64,000 nt of DNA from Blepharisma stoltei (taxonomy: Eukaryota; Ciliophora; Heterotrichea; Heterotrichida; Blepharismidae), in the NCBI GenBank assembly GCA_914767885.1, contig CAJZBQ010000017.1:496001-560000 (forward strand), written 5' to 3'. The number at the start of each line of letters is the position of its first letter. Positions within the stretch are counted from its first letter, which is position 1. The position numbers and the translations under genes were made by a program. The notes below the pieces were generated by a model, which was given only the letters and a program-made list of their open reading frames with translations, ran no database searches and was not told the DNA's origin. This document shows, one piece after another, positions 35,900-48,327 of this stretch.

Positions 35900-38800
35900 C
35901 TAATATGATCCCATTGATAAAATTGTCTGCAAAGTCTCAAAACTCTCCAATTGTTTAATTTGTTTATTCAAATATATAAAATAATAAAAAAGGAACAGAA
36001 AACCCACAGCTAGCGAGTAAATAACAGTTATGTAAATGATTTCGTTTAGCTGACTATTTATCACACTTTTTGAATTTCTATCAGCTAAGTCATATTCTAA
36101 GCCAATTTCATCTTCAATTTTTGTGACTTCGTCCAAGAATGGGATCATAACTGAAGGAGCATAGTTTTTTCAATGTAAACTATTATAAATATCATTTTTA
36201 ATAGAAAATACTGCAGAACTCATTCCAAAATGAAGTTGATCTGAGGTGCTATCTCCTTTTTCGAACATCCTTTCTTTAAGCTCTTTAGACATTAATCCTA
36301 AAAAGTTATTTCCTCTTATCTCTTTTGTTTTTATACTTACTTCCCCGTTTAAAAAGCTCTTTTCGATTTAATGGGGTTGAATTTTTTTTTTAAAAAATCA
36401 TATCAAATTTTTCTCTATAAAAATATTTAATTTAATTTTTTTTATTGTATTTTTCCATTAAATTAGTTCAAAATCAATTTATAACATTTAGTATTTTTCT
36501 CTATAAAATTTTCCTAATTTATAGAGGGATTAAAGTACTCAAGAACAGGAAATTTTTACCGATTTTTGGTTTCAATTCAAAGAAGAGGAGTTAGTTCATT
36601 TCAGGTTGCCAAGAATAAATTAAAAGAGTTTTCAAATGGATAAGATTGAGGTAAATGATATTTTCAATAAGGTAGCGCTGTTTCACGCGCAAAAACAGTC
36701 AGTCTTGATAAGAGGGACCTTCGAATATTAAAATTACTAATTACTATAATTAATAGCAAACAAATAAATGGAAATAAATTTTTGGGAAAATTTACTAGTA
36801 AAAATAAAATTTTAAATTTACCTATTTTCTTCTGTTTGTATTTTCTCTATTAATTATTTGAAAATTTAAATAATCTCAAGTTCATAGTAATTAAATATAT
36901 TTTTATTGTTAAGATTAAGTAATTTTGGCCGACTTATCATATTTCTTTCGCAATTCGGATATAAATACCCAAAAATTAATAAATAATAAGAACTAGCAAA
37001 CACAAAAAATATCATTACTCTCCATATATAACGCTTATGCAAATTTGATTTTATTTTCTTTATTCTCCCTCTAATTTGCATTTCCCAATTTATTTCTGAT
37101 TGATAATCTACCCCATGGACATTTAAAAGTCTATCTATAGAAGACCCTTTTAACTGCACTAAAGATGGCTGTGCTTTTTCAATTAAAAAATTCCAAAATT
37201 GATCATGTTTTTTTGATACTATAAATACAAAACAAAAAATTATCAGCATGAAGACTGCAAGAGTGCAAAGCCCAAACGTTAATAAAGTCTCTATTTTTTC
37301 TCCTGTAGTTTTTATTCTGAATCTATTAAAATGGTTTTGTGAATTAGCTTTTTACCAAGTCCTGCTGTAAGAGCTAGGCATAGACATTGTGGAAGGAACC
37401 AAAACAATTGATCTGTGTATCAAATATTATTGCCCAGCTGATATTAAAGGATATGTATCATTAATCTTAAAAATCAGTTTTTTACTCTGTTTATTTCACA
37501 ATTTTCAATTTCCTTTATTGTAATATTTGAATAATCAAAAGAAAATCCAATCCCATTAGCCACAATAAATTGAAGATGTCTTGAAAAGTGTTGATGGCTT
37601 CTTATATCATCTATGTAGTTCCTCGACTAAATAAATATTACAGCATATATGAAATCTGAGACTGTGTCATAATAATTTTTGTATATAATTTTTGGAAAAA
37701 CACCATCAAAATTTCATTGTGGCATAATTGGTTCATAGACTACGTTTGCATATGAGCAATACTCTCATTGGCTAAAATCATCTAATATATGAGTTTGAAT
37801 ATCTATTACTTCAACCGTAAGATTGCTCAATTTGTAAACATAGCTATCTATCATTTCTTTAGTTCCATTTAAAATAATGATATCTTCTATCGCTCTTGAT
37901 ATATCTGCAAATAGCCCAAAATCATGGAAAAGATCGCTAAGACGATTAGAAGATCTCATTTTGGTGATATGAGTCACGTCGTTTATTATATAAACTAAAA
38001 TCCCTATAAAAATTGCAATAGTCGAAGACATCTAAATAATTTTTACAATCGCAAAAAGTACCCATTGAAGAATTCTTATTTTTTGCTTGGACTCTAAAAG
38101 CAGCTTCTGTGAAAGACGTGAATGAGAAAATGACGAAAACGTAGAAGAAGGCTTTGAGTGTTCCTCACTTATCAATTTTTCATCTGCTCTCCTGCCTTCA
38201 AAGCCATGAGCGCTAGTATTATCCATTGTTTTGGGTAGTATATTTTTCAATTTTGCCGATCTCCTTGCCTTTGCAAAATCAGGAATTTTCAAAAAATTAA
38301 TTTCACCACTATCATGTGTCAAGTCTTGAGATACCGATGCATCATTTTGATCAATAGCTTGCTTATCATAAGTAATTTCTGTTTGATCTCTAATTTTTAT
38401 TCCTTTTGATTTTCATTTACTCCCCCACTCAGTGACGAACAAAACCATTAGAAAAATCTCTAGTTTTTGCCCATAAACTCACCCTCCGTGAGCGAACTAA
38501 AAAATTTTTATATAGAGTGATAATTAGTATAATGAAATCTCGAGCTAATTTTGTTTAAATTTAAACAAATTCCTTTTTTAAAACCTACATTTTGCAAATT
38601 AAATTAATTTTTGATTTCCAATTTTTACAAAGTAGATCTTTTAAAAAAAAATTCTATAAAACTTAAACATAATTTTTTATAAAAAAAAATTAACCCGTGA
38701 GAGAGCAATATTCTTTTTATTGCTCACAGAGGGGGAGTTAGATAACTCTTTACTGCTATGAATAGCCAATAATAAATTTAATTCTCTATATTTTATTTTT

Positions 38801-41319
38801 TTTGTAATACTTACCAGTCCTAATTTTTTACCATTATGATTAACAATCCACGGTATGCCATTTTTCAATTTTTGAAAATCTGGGACTATTTCGTAAATAA
38901 GACGGTTTCTTAAAGATTGTTCCGTGGAGAAATATCGGGCAAAATAAATTGAATGGGATGCTATTAGTCCTTCGGAAGAAATTAAAGCTATATGTCTTGA
39001 TGTATTCTTTGGCTGAAATGATAGTAAAAAGTAAGGGGAATTATGAAATGCGGATAGCTTAATTAAGGAGTCACATTCTAGTAAAAATCCATCAGAGCAT
39101 TGGAAAATTAAATTTTGATGGGCTGGGATGTGGGTTGATACACACTCAGAAATAAATTTTTTCATCATTTTTGCGTGCATAAGATCATAAGGAGGAGGTA
39201 TTATAGTCATATAGGAAGTCCCACAAATATTTGATACTGAAGATTTAAGTATAGACGCAGCTTTTTCATTGAGATAAATAATAGACCCAAATGTAGCTTT
39301 CGAGCAGGAAATTAAGATAACTCCTAATCCTTTTCCATAGTTTTCTAAATAACTGTCTTCATTATTTTGACCGTAAAAACAGTTTATTCCCGATTTCTTT
39401 CTATTTATTATTTTTGCTTCGCCGTGGTTATTTGTGATGTTTTCTAAGAAACTTTCATACAGTTCGTAGCTCTCAAGATTTTTATGTTTTTCTGTTAATA
39501 ATTTATAATTTTCTGTGATCTCATTAATTTCACTAGATGCTTTATTTGTTAATTTAATAAGCTTTTCGATTTTCGGCGATTTTGATGAAAATTCAGTGCA
39601 TAATTTTACCAACATAATACACAATTTCTCATCCATTTTTTTGGCTTGACTAAAATCTTTTAAATAATATAAATAATCTATATCAGGTAATAGCTTATTT
39701 TTTCTATTTGCTAACCAATTAAAAATCTTTCAGACTTTTATGTCAACTTCAAATGACGATTTTACTTTTGAGATCTTCGATAACTTAATCCTTGCTAATC
39801 TCTCATCTTTTAGATATAGACAATAGTAAAATTCTCATACCACAAATAACCTATCTTTTTGAACTAGGCTTGAATTTCAGTATTTTTTAAACAAATTTAA
39901 AACTTTTACCTTATTTTCTTGATTTTGATCAGTAAAAAAATGTCTGAATTTTCTTTCAAAATCAAATTGACTCTTTATGTGTTTAGTATTTTGCATCTGC
40001 CAATAGTTCTTTCTGATTAGTAAAGTAGTAAAGATGATTATTATAGGCTGAAGGAATATATTAACTTCTCTTCCCTTTAATAAAAAATAAAATAATGGTA
40101 AAATTCCTGTTTTTTTGTATTTTTGAATATAATTTTTATTTTTATAGTAAAAATAATTAAAAGAATTGATACTCAATTAAATATTAATTAAAATCAAAAA
40201 TTTACCTATAAAGATCTATATTTCAAATTGATTAATGGAAGCAGAATACTATTGATTAAATTAGTACTTGGAATCATTAGCTTTATCAAAAATCTTATAT
40301 GAGCATTTTTCCAAAAAATAATTTAAATTTAGGCACAATTTTTTATTCAAATTTAAACGAGGGATAAAGACAACAATTACAATTGCGTTATCCATTATCT
40401 GCCCAAATATAAAAAATAGAATTGTAATTGTAACTGAAGCAAATTCACTAGCAAAAATCGAGTTTTCAATAGGATTAAAATATTGCAAAGCAATGATACT
40501 TTTAATAAACATATAAAAAGACCCTGCAGCCAAAATAATTTGATGAAAAAATACATATGAGTCACCAAAGCTTATATATGTAATGCACATAAACATATAA
40601 AATCACCTCCTTTGCAAATCAAAGCCAGCTGAAGATCTGGCTTTAAGATTTTTTTTACTATGAGAGTGCTTTAAATCACTAGAAAATAGCTCAGAATAGC
40701 TACTTATTAGTACCAGTAAAGAAATGTAAACAATTGCACAAATTACTCCATGAATTCCGAAATTCATTGTATCTCCAGAAGTGTATTCCTCATTATTTGA
40801 AGGAGATAGAGAATATTTAAGAACTGCAAGGAGAATCATAGTGCTTGGGATAAGGCAAACTGTACTTAGCAAAAATGCAATACACTGAAAAAAAAGAGCC
40901 AATAACCAAGGTGGATCATGTTTTAAAAAAATTCCTAAGCCCCAAAAAGAGCCTAAAAAAATTGATATTAAAGTTATGGTTCCATAAAAGCAAAAGCCCA
41001 TAATATTCCAAGAAGCACAAATCTCATCATAGCTTACGATTCCTAGTCGAAGTCAAAATACTTTATAAGTATCCCATTCTTCAATATTCAAATTTGGATA
41101 TCATGTTAGGCTTATTAGTTGCAAAGTTATAATTGTATTTATACATATTTCAGTAATCATCTGCATCTTTCAATTTGCTTTTTTATGATACTTGATCTTA
41201 AAAAGCTTAGCAAAACTTGTAAAAAAATGAGTCTTAATTTGGCTTGGAAATAATGACTGCGATAAAAAATTGCTATATTGGCTGCTTTCAATATCATCAA
41301 TAGAAAAATCGAATGACAT
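35900..41319 (-). CDS. T6: divergent TmcB-like PAS polytopic membrane protein
   Basis: ATG 41319-41317 (MSFDFSIDDIESSQYSNFL), stop TAG 35900-35902. It diverges from both the T1/T2 and T3-T5/T7 groups but keeps the full plan: N-terminal membrane bundle (41001-40370), QFDFERKFR motif, helical region (39636-39430), PAS-like domain (SIIYLNEKAASILKSS, IIPPPYDLMH), linker, and C-terminal membrane half ending YYFIYLNKQIKQLE. Introns of 15 nt lie at 38032-38046 and 37626-37640. Insertions sit at 40065-40364, 38420-38737, about 37320-37489, 36741-36915 and 36341-36590. The four class-A/TA-like ones each restore the frame when removed with one flank copy. I did not verify every base of the frame. Confidence 0.75.
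36341..36590. mobile_element. Class-A element in T6 (250 bp), subfamily 2 ends
   Basis: TTA at 36338-36340 and 36591-36593. Left end CTTCCCCGTTTAAAAAG, right end TTCAATTCAAAGAAGAGGAG. Removal joins FLATWNELSIKTKEIRGNN in frame. Confidence 0.85.
36741..36915. mobile_element. TAA-flanked AT-rich insertion in T6 (175 bp)
   Basis: TAA at 36738-36740 and 36916-36918, no CTCC/GGAG ends. Removal restores PKLLSNFNIRR, the conserved loop motif of the family. Confidence 0.82.
37320..37489. mobile_element. Short retroposon-like insertion in T6 (~170 bp)
   Basis: Flanked by TTTATTCTG (37311-37319) and TTTACTCTG (37481-37489). T2 is continuous at this point. No inverted ends. Confidence 0.55.
38420..38737. 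mobile_element. Class-A element in T6 (318 bp)
   Basis: TTA at 38417-38419 and 38738-38740. Ends CTCCCCCACTCAGTGACG and GCTCACAGAGGGGGAG; shared core. Removal joins SSKELSKWKSKG in frame. Confidence 0.92.
40065..40364. mobile_element. Class-A element in T6 (300 bp), subfamily 2 ends
   Basis: TAA at 40062-40064 and 40365-40367. Left CTTCTCTTCCCTTTAAT, right ATTCAAATTTAAACGAGGGA. Removal gives VVFNIFLQP, the same motif as T1. Confidence 0.85.
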
Positions 41320-41629
41320 TATTATTATATATACATATATTAAAATGGGTTCATGACTCCAATCAGTAAAGGAGATAATAAAAAATCTAAAATTGTTGAA
41401 ATTAAATTTATTACTAAAACCTAATAATAAACATCAATGGAGATTCATTATACCTGAAGCTTTGCTCTTGTATCCAAACTTATAAAGCTTACTCGACAAT
41501 CTTAAAAATTTCTTCAGCAATATATTTTTCATAGTCAATATTCGATGCGGGAGCTGCAGTCTCAGCTTTATTTATTTCTTAAGCGAAAAAGATTTATTTA
41601 TATAAAATAAAAAATATTTAAGAACTAAC

Positions 41630-42200
41630 TATTCAGATTCCATACCCAAAGCGTGAACAAAGTCTCAAACTTTTTGAATATATAAATATGGCAACAAATA
41701 AAAAAAATAAAGTAAGACAACATCTAGCGAATATATAGCTGTTGTGTGAATAATTACTCTAAACAGACCGTTTATCTCATGTTTCGAATCCCTATCTGCT
41801 AGTTTAAATTCTAAACGAATTTCATTTTGAACTTCTGATTCTTTTACTAATAAAGGTATAGGGTGAAAGTGGTTACAAAATTTCAATATAAAATATTATA
41901 AATTTAATCTTTAACTACAAAAACTACAGATTGTGACCCAAAATGAAGGCAGCTAAATATTATTATTTCCTTTTTCAAATATTTTGTTTTTAATCTTTTG
42001 ACATGAAATCTAAAAAATTTGTTTTTTAACTCGCTTGATTTTTTAGTCAATTCATATCATCTATTGAGTCTTTCGCATTTTTTATGGACTGTGAGAGCAG
42101 CAAAAGACTATTTCAGCAAGGCGAACTTATCTCTCTGGAAAATACAGGCAATCTTGATATTAGAGACCTTCTTATTCTTATGTTGAAATTACTAAGCAAA
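41630..42200 (-). pseudogene. T-array fragment (C-terminal part)
   Basis: The minus strand from about 42200 encodes ISR..NFNIRIRRSLISRL-PVFSRE-like residues. Lower down, 41860-41640 encodes LADRDSKHEINGLFRVI followed by the last membrane segment and a short tail. Both match the T6/T5 C-terminal half, but they are separated by degraded sequence with no continuous frame. Confidence 0.75.
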
Positions 42201-42763
42201 TAATAATAATAATTATTCCAATAAAAAACTTTTTTTAATACATATGTTAATAAGTAAATGCTATATCATAATTTGTTAAATAAAGGATACAGATTTTTTG
42301 CCTACTGCTTAGAAATTTAATTTAGATTAAACTTATAATTTTAATAAATTATCTTTTATATCTACTATTATAAAAAGCAAGTGCTCAGCTATTAAATTGC
42401 TCATAAATTGCGACCTCTTGGCATATCTTAGACCTCTAAACTTCAAAATTTACACATCTTTTAAAGATCTATTGAAATATATAAATTATTGTAAATTCCT
42501 TTAAAATTTTGCTTTATTATAGTTGAATAAATTAATATATCTTAGATTAGACAATAATCCTAATCCTTCTGAGTTGCTCTTATTTATGCATAATGACTTA
42601 ATTGCATGAGAAGTCTAAAAAACTCAATTTCTATTATCAACAGAATTTTAGCACATAAAATGGAATTAAGATACCAGTTAGTGCATTAATACTTTTAATT
42701 TTAATTATTAATATTAGTCCTGATCCATTTGTAAAATTTCTGTAAGAATTAAAAATCTGCTAA

Positions 42764-42990
42764 CTTCCTCCCGTTAGCGAAAAAAAAATTGTATATAATT
42801 ATAATTAGTATAATGAAATCTTTAATTTTAAACAAATATAAATTTTACAAATCAAATTAATATTTGCTTTCCAGTTTTTGCGAAATGGCATTTTTTTAAA
42901 TTTGAAAAAAAATTTTCATATATAAATCTTAAATAAAAAATTACCCCCCTTTCATGAGTGAAAAAAAAATTTGGTTCTCTCAGGGGAGAG
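42764..42990. mobile_element. Class-A element in T7 (227 bp)
   Basis: TAA at 42761-42763 and 42991-42993. Left CTTCCTCCCGTTAGCG, right CAGGGGAGAG. Shared core. Removal restores RIKYLSRFLILTEIL. Confidence 0.87.
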
Positions 42991-43092
42991 TAAGATATTT
43001 AATTCGCCTATTCAAATAGGGTAAATAATAGCAAAAGTATAATATAAGCAATGCTATTGAATATGCTATTGTTGTATTTATAATAGAATCTA

Positions 43093-43184
43093 TACCTATT
43101 CATATAAATATTTAAGAAATGCCACCCTGGTTTCATAATTGAATCGAAATTTTGTCTAAAATAAATAGTCTTTAATTATGTATA
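43093..43184. mobile_element. TA-flanked IES-like insertion in T7 (92 bp)
   Basis: Lies between CTA at 43090-43092 and TA at 43183-43184. Removal restores LISGKLDSIIN as in T5. It occupies the same codon as the T3 insertion 16531-16632 and has faint sequence resemblance to it. Confidence 0.8.
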
Positions 43185-43454
43185 GTTTTCCACTTATAAG
43201 ATTTTTCGAGTCTCGATCTGCTAGTTGAAACTCTTGGCTTATCTCATTTTGAATCGCTACTACATCTAAAAACAAAGAGAGAATCTTGTCTCCAGTCAAT
43301 AGCTCATATAATCCATGGCTTTGATTATCATCTATAGCTATATTAATTGCTGTTTCTGATCCATGATTTAAAATTGTATGATTAGAATCCACCTTTACGT
43401 AGATTCTTTCTTTTAATTCTTGCGACATTAAATTTTTTAAATCGCTTTCTCTGA

Positions 43455-43667
43455 CTTCCCTTTTTGAAGCTAGTGAAACCATTGGAAAAAATTCCCTTTA
43501 TTTAAAGAAAAATTGCTCCTTTTTCTTGAAACATATTTATTTTATATAAATTTTGAATAAAAATTAGCTTTTCATTATCGAGCAAAAATATTGTAATTGC
43601 CGAGGATGGCGCTATCTTGCGCCATCCTCGGACAATTACTATATCCTGTCTGCAAGCAAGGAAGGAG
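43455..43667. mobile_element. Class-A element in T7 with TGA flanks (213 bp)
   Basis: TGA at 43452-43454 and 43668-43670. Left CTTCCCTTTTTGAAGC, right GCAAGGAAGGAG. It contains a nested perfect hairpin (GTAATTG..CCGAGGATGGCGC, about 43598-43641). Removal restores KNKELRESDLKN, identical to T5. Confidence 0.87.
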
Positions 43668-43838
43668 TGAGCTCTTTATTTTTAAGTTTTAAAATGTCTG
43701 ATGCTTTATACACACTTGTCCAGGCGTTTGCAAATTTAAAATATTGAGGAATTTTTTTTTGCAAATAATGATTATAAGTCTCTCTAGAAAACATTGATAA
43801 CCATCTAAGATTTGATCGTCTCATATTAAAATTGCTAG

Positions 43839-44081
43839 CCTCCCTTCTTCACGAGTGAGCAAGAGATTATTTTAATTATTGAGTCTTCTTATGTTTAGTT
43901 CAATATAACTATACAAGAAATTTTTATTTTTTGTTTAATTTTCAATTAAAATTTAAGAAAATCAGCTTAAAATTTATTATAATAGCTATAATCTATATAT
44001 ATAAAAAAATTATAAAAGCTTTATTTTTATATTAGCTAAATGGTTTAGCTTTCTAATTAACTCTAGTCATTCGTGAAGAAG
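43839..44081. mobile_element. Class-A element in T7 (243 bp)
   Basis: TAG at 43836-43838 and TAA at 44082-44084. Ends CCTCCCTTCTTCACGAGTG and TCATTCGTGAAGAAG. Removal restores PKLLSNFNMRR. Confidence 0.8.
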
Positions 44082-44460
44082 TAAGAAGCTTTGGACGATT
44101 GATCATGAGAACTTCGCATTGTGGGTATAGGTAAATGGAAATCAATATATAGTAAAAAGCTCCAATTACGAAAAAAATCATAAGTCTATAGCTATATTGT
44201 AAATACACAGAAGTTCTTACTTTTCTTTTTATGCGGCTTCCTGAAATTTCTGTGTTTGATTCTGAGTTATAATCAATTCCATGAATAAGTATAAGCCTAT
44301 CTACAGCTGAACTCTTAAGTTTAGCTAATGCAGGTTGCGAATTATTTATAATAAAATTCCAAAATTTATCATATTTTTTAGAAACCAGAAAAATGAATCC
44401 AATAACTACTAAACTCAGCGCCGCAAGTACACAAAATCCAAAAATTAAAAGAATTGTTAT

Positions 44461-44538
44461 AGGGCTTTCCCTTGAATAGCCCGATAACGGGATGAAGCCA
44501 GCCTGTTATCGGGCTATTCAAGGGAAAGCCCTATATAT
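44461..44538. mobile_element. Perfect hairpin TA-type element in T7 (~78 bp)
   Basis: A ~29-bp arm beginning TAGGGCTTTCCCTTGAATAG is followed by a ~16-base loop and its exact complement, set in a TATATA context. Removal restores DTGTYITILLIFG. The homologous site in T4 holds a different TAGGGCT element (24070-24236). Confidence 0.88.
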
Positions 44539-47500
44539 ATGTGCCAGTATCCTTTACTCTTTCTATTTCACAGTCCACAATACCGTTCATTGTAGAATTT
44601 ACACGATCATAAAGATGCCCTGAACCATTTACTATAATAAATTTGATATATTTGAGGTAGGATTCATTTTCTGAAATTGCTTTAATTATGCTTTTACACT
44701 ATATAAAAATTACGGCTAATATAACTTCTGATACTGAGTCATATAAATTTGAATATCCTATTTTCGGATGAATATCATAAAAATATACTAAAGGAATGAC
44801 AGGACTTGTAACAATTTCTGCGCTTGAACAATAGCTTCACTGATTAAAATCTTCAAAAATAATTCCTTGAATACTTTCTAAGTCTAGGATTAAATTTTCT
44901 AAATCAACTATTGAATTCTTAATTTTTTCCTCAGGTGCTTTACTTGATTTCAAACTGTCTATAACTCTCACTGAGTCTGCAGATAGTCCAAGGTCATATA
45001 GAAGTTGTCCTACATTTTTAAAGGAGCTTAGGGATGTTGTATAAGACACGTCCGTGATCATAAACCCCAAAATAGCGGAAACTATCACTATAATTGAAGA
45101 AATCTAAATTAAACTTACAACGAGGAACAATGCAACTTGAAGGACTCTAATTTTTCTTTTTGTATCTAAAAGTAAAGTTTTAGCTTGGCTTGAATTTTTT
45201 GAGGTAGTAGAAGATTTTGAATAATCCTCAATAAATAATTTTTTGTCTTCACTTAGTCGGAGAGCTTTTTCTTTTATATGGAACTCTTCATGAGAATTAA
45301 CTCCAGTTTCATCTGATGGCTTTGCTAAAAGTGAAATATTATTACTATTAGATAGAAATTGATCCTGAGTACCTTTTATTCGGTTTACTTCCAATTGAGA
45401 TTTTTCATAATCAAAGGTAAATTCTTGGTCCATTTGTTGATCTTGAGCGGTTCCTTCTTTTCATTTTTGTATTTCCTCCTCTTCATGGATAATCATTAAT
45501 CCATTTATTGTCATAGATTTTATTTGTTTTTTCACATTAATAAAAGCAATTTCTCCACCATTAAAAGGCGCTAGTCATAACTCATAATTTTTCATGCTTT
45601 TTATATCTAAATTCGGAAGTAAATTTGATAAGTTTTGGCCTTTTAAGTTCTTTGACTCAGAGTTAATATAAAAAGGAAAGAGCTCAGAATGCCCCATAAT
45701 AAATGCATCATCTGAGATTATTGCAATTTCGCGTGCTTCTTTTCGTTGTTCGAAAGTAACTAAAAAGTACGCAAAGTTGTGAAATGCAGTCAATTTTATT
45801 AAAAAATTGCACTCTATTAAGTATCCATGGATATCTTGGAAAAATAAATGGCTATGTGATGGGAGCTCAATTGTGTCACTATCAAACACAAAATCCTTTA
45901 CTGCTGCTAAGTGGCAAGTATCAAAAGGGTGAGGAATAAAATTTAAAAATGAAGAACCAATTATATTTCCGACTGAAGATTTCAATAAGCGCGATGCTTT
46001 TTCGTTTATATACATAATATTACAATCAGTGCAAGAAACTAACAATATCGGCACATCTTTTCCATAGTTCCCTAAATTTTTTACATTGTTGTGACGATTA
46101 TAATAATCAAGCCCCTTTTTCCTATACGCTATTCCTGCTTGTTCAGGATCATTTGAAATATTCTCAAGAAAGCTTGCATATAAATCATAAGCTTCAATAT
46201 TTTTTATACTTTTCGCAAAGTTTTTTAAAATCTTCAGTAAGGTTTATAATATAATTTGCTGTTCTATTCGCTAAATTCACAATTTTATGAATTATTGGAG
46301 CTTTTAAAGAAATTTCTGTTTGAAGATCTATTAGTATATAGCAAAGCTCTTCATCTTTATTTTTAATCCTACTAAATTCTTTTAAAAATCCTAAATAGCT
46401 TGTTTCAGGGAAAGATTTACATTTTCTTTTAACAAGCCGTGCAAAGAGCCTTCATTCTTGGACTTCACCTTCAAATGAAGTTTCTGCATTCGCGATTTTT
46501 GACAATTTTACCTTTGCTAATCTTTCATCTTTTAGTATTAAAAGGCAATAATGAAATTCCTATATTACAAAAAGCTTGTCTTTTTGAAAACGATTGGCCT
46601 TTCAGTAAATCTTAAATAAATCCAATACTTGATATTTATCCTCGTTCTCTTCATCAATTAGTAAATTTCTGAATTTTTTTTCAAATTCGAATTGATTATT
46701 TGGGATGTCTATGTTATCTCCAAGGTTCTTATAATTTCTCCTAACCAGCTTAATTGTCAATAAAAATATTACTGGTTGCAGAAAAATTGTAAAAACAATA
46801 ATAATTGTAGCACTATTTAAGATCTCTCCAAGAATAAAGAACAATAATGTTGTACAAATCATGCTCAGTTTACAAATTATGATTATGTTTTCAATAGCAT
46901 TAAAATATTGTAAAGTTGTTAGCGATTTGTAGACTACAAAAAGAGAGTATAAAAATAAAACTGATTGATGAAGAAATATGGTTTCCTCTACAAAAACAGT
47001 AAATGAAACACAAGTGACGATATAAAACATTCTAATTTGTAGATCTAAAAGAGAGCTTGACCTTGATTTTATATTTTTTTCTGGGTGTGAATGCTGGATA
47101 TCACATGTAAAATATTCTGAATATATATTAATTGATAGCAAAATTATTAAACCCAAAGCAGCAGCCAAAAATCCTTGAAAACCGTAATCAAGCATCGATG
47201 AAGATAAGCTACCATATTCATCGATTGTTTGAGCATTAATTATGGAGTATTTGGCTACCAATAATAAAATCAAAGTGCTTGGGATTAAACAAAATTTGGT
47301 GAGCAATGTGGCAATTTTACGAGGTAAAATTGCTATATAAGCTGGAGGATCTTTTTCAATGTATATAAAAAATCCAAAAATTGTGAATGATACAGCACAC
47401 ATTCCAATTAGAGAAATTGTCCCATGAAAACAGAAATTCATGATCCCGAAATTTGCACAAATTCTGTCATAGCTTGCTCATCCCATTAATTGCCAGAGGA

Positions 47501-47759
47501 GCTTATATAAATTTCAATCATTCACTTTCATGTTTGGATATCATGCAAGTGATATAACTTGGAGAGTAAAAATGACGTTGACGAAAATTTCATAAGTAAG
47601 CTGAACATTAGGCTTTGTTTTTCTGTTATAATTCACTTTAAAAAGCTGACCAAAAAATCCATAAAAGTAGTTCTTGAACCTGCTTGAAAATAATGATTGA
47701 GAAAGAAAGCTGTGAAGACCCTTTGCCTCACTTTCGGCAGATTGAACATTTTTTGACAT

Positions 47760-48327
47760 TGTATTACCAAATATAGTAAAAAAATATTATAGCAGTTGGC
47801 TAATTTTATACAAGCCAGGTACTGAAAGTCATTTATAATCGTAATAATAAAAATAAGAATAATTTTAATCTTTGAATAATGCCAATATTATGATAAAAAT
47901 TGCAGAGAATTCAATTATAAAGCAATATTAATATAATCCTAATTTATCCTTGGCATACAAATTCCAGAAATTCTCCATCACTCCCTGCATGAATTCATTC
48001 CTTTAGAGTTACTTTAAATAAATTTTATTAATTAATTGTTAAAATGAAAATTGTTTAATTTAATTAAAATCAAACCTATCTCAAAGCTTAATGTGCATGA
48101 GTTGATTTATATTTAAAGAGTCTAATCATTAAAATTTCTTAATTACTTTTTCTAAACCTTTGAACTGCTTCTTCTATTCTTGAAGCCAGATTAGAGTCTG
48201 CGGAAACTAATTTCCTTACTTCTTAAGCCGTAAATAATTAATTATTTTTTCTCAGCCTCCTTTAATTTTATTAATATTATTTCAATTGAAATGATAAATC
48301 ATTTTCTTATTTTTCAATTTAAAAAAT
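47760..48327. other. AT-rich spacer between the T array and the Nup54-like gene
   Basis: No gene or element recognised. Confidence 0.6.

Larger units (their letters stand above)
42714..47759 (-). pseudogene. T7: TmcB-like PAS polytopic membrane protein with nonsense and frameshift lesions
   Basis: ATG 47759-47757 to TAA 42714-42716, with the same plan and group as T3-T5. Two lesions are visible. A TAG at 46560-46562 replaces the Trp of the conserved FVIWEF motif. A run of six T at about 46200-46205, where paralogues have five, shifts the frame inside the helical region (expected KYKNIEAYDLY). Introns of 15 nt lie at 45104-45118 and 44699-44713. Insertions are at 44461-44538, 43839-44081, 43455-43667, 43093-43184 and 42764-42990. 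T7 is useful as the empty-site reference for the T3/T4 elements near the PAS domain. It could still be functional if the lesions are assembly errors. Confidence 0.72.
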
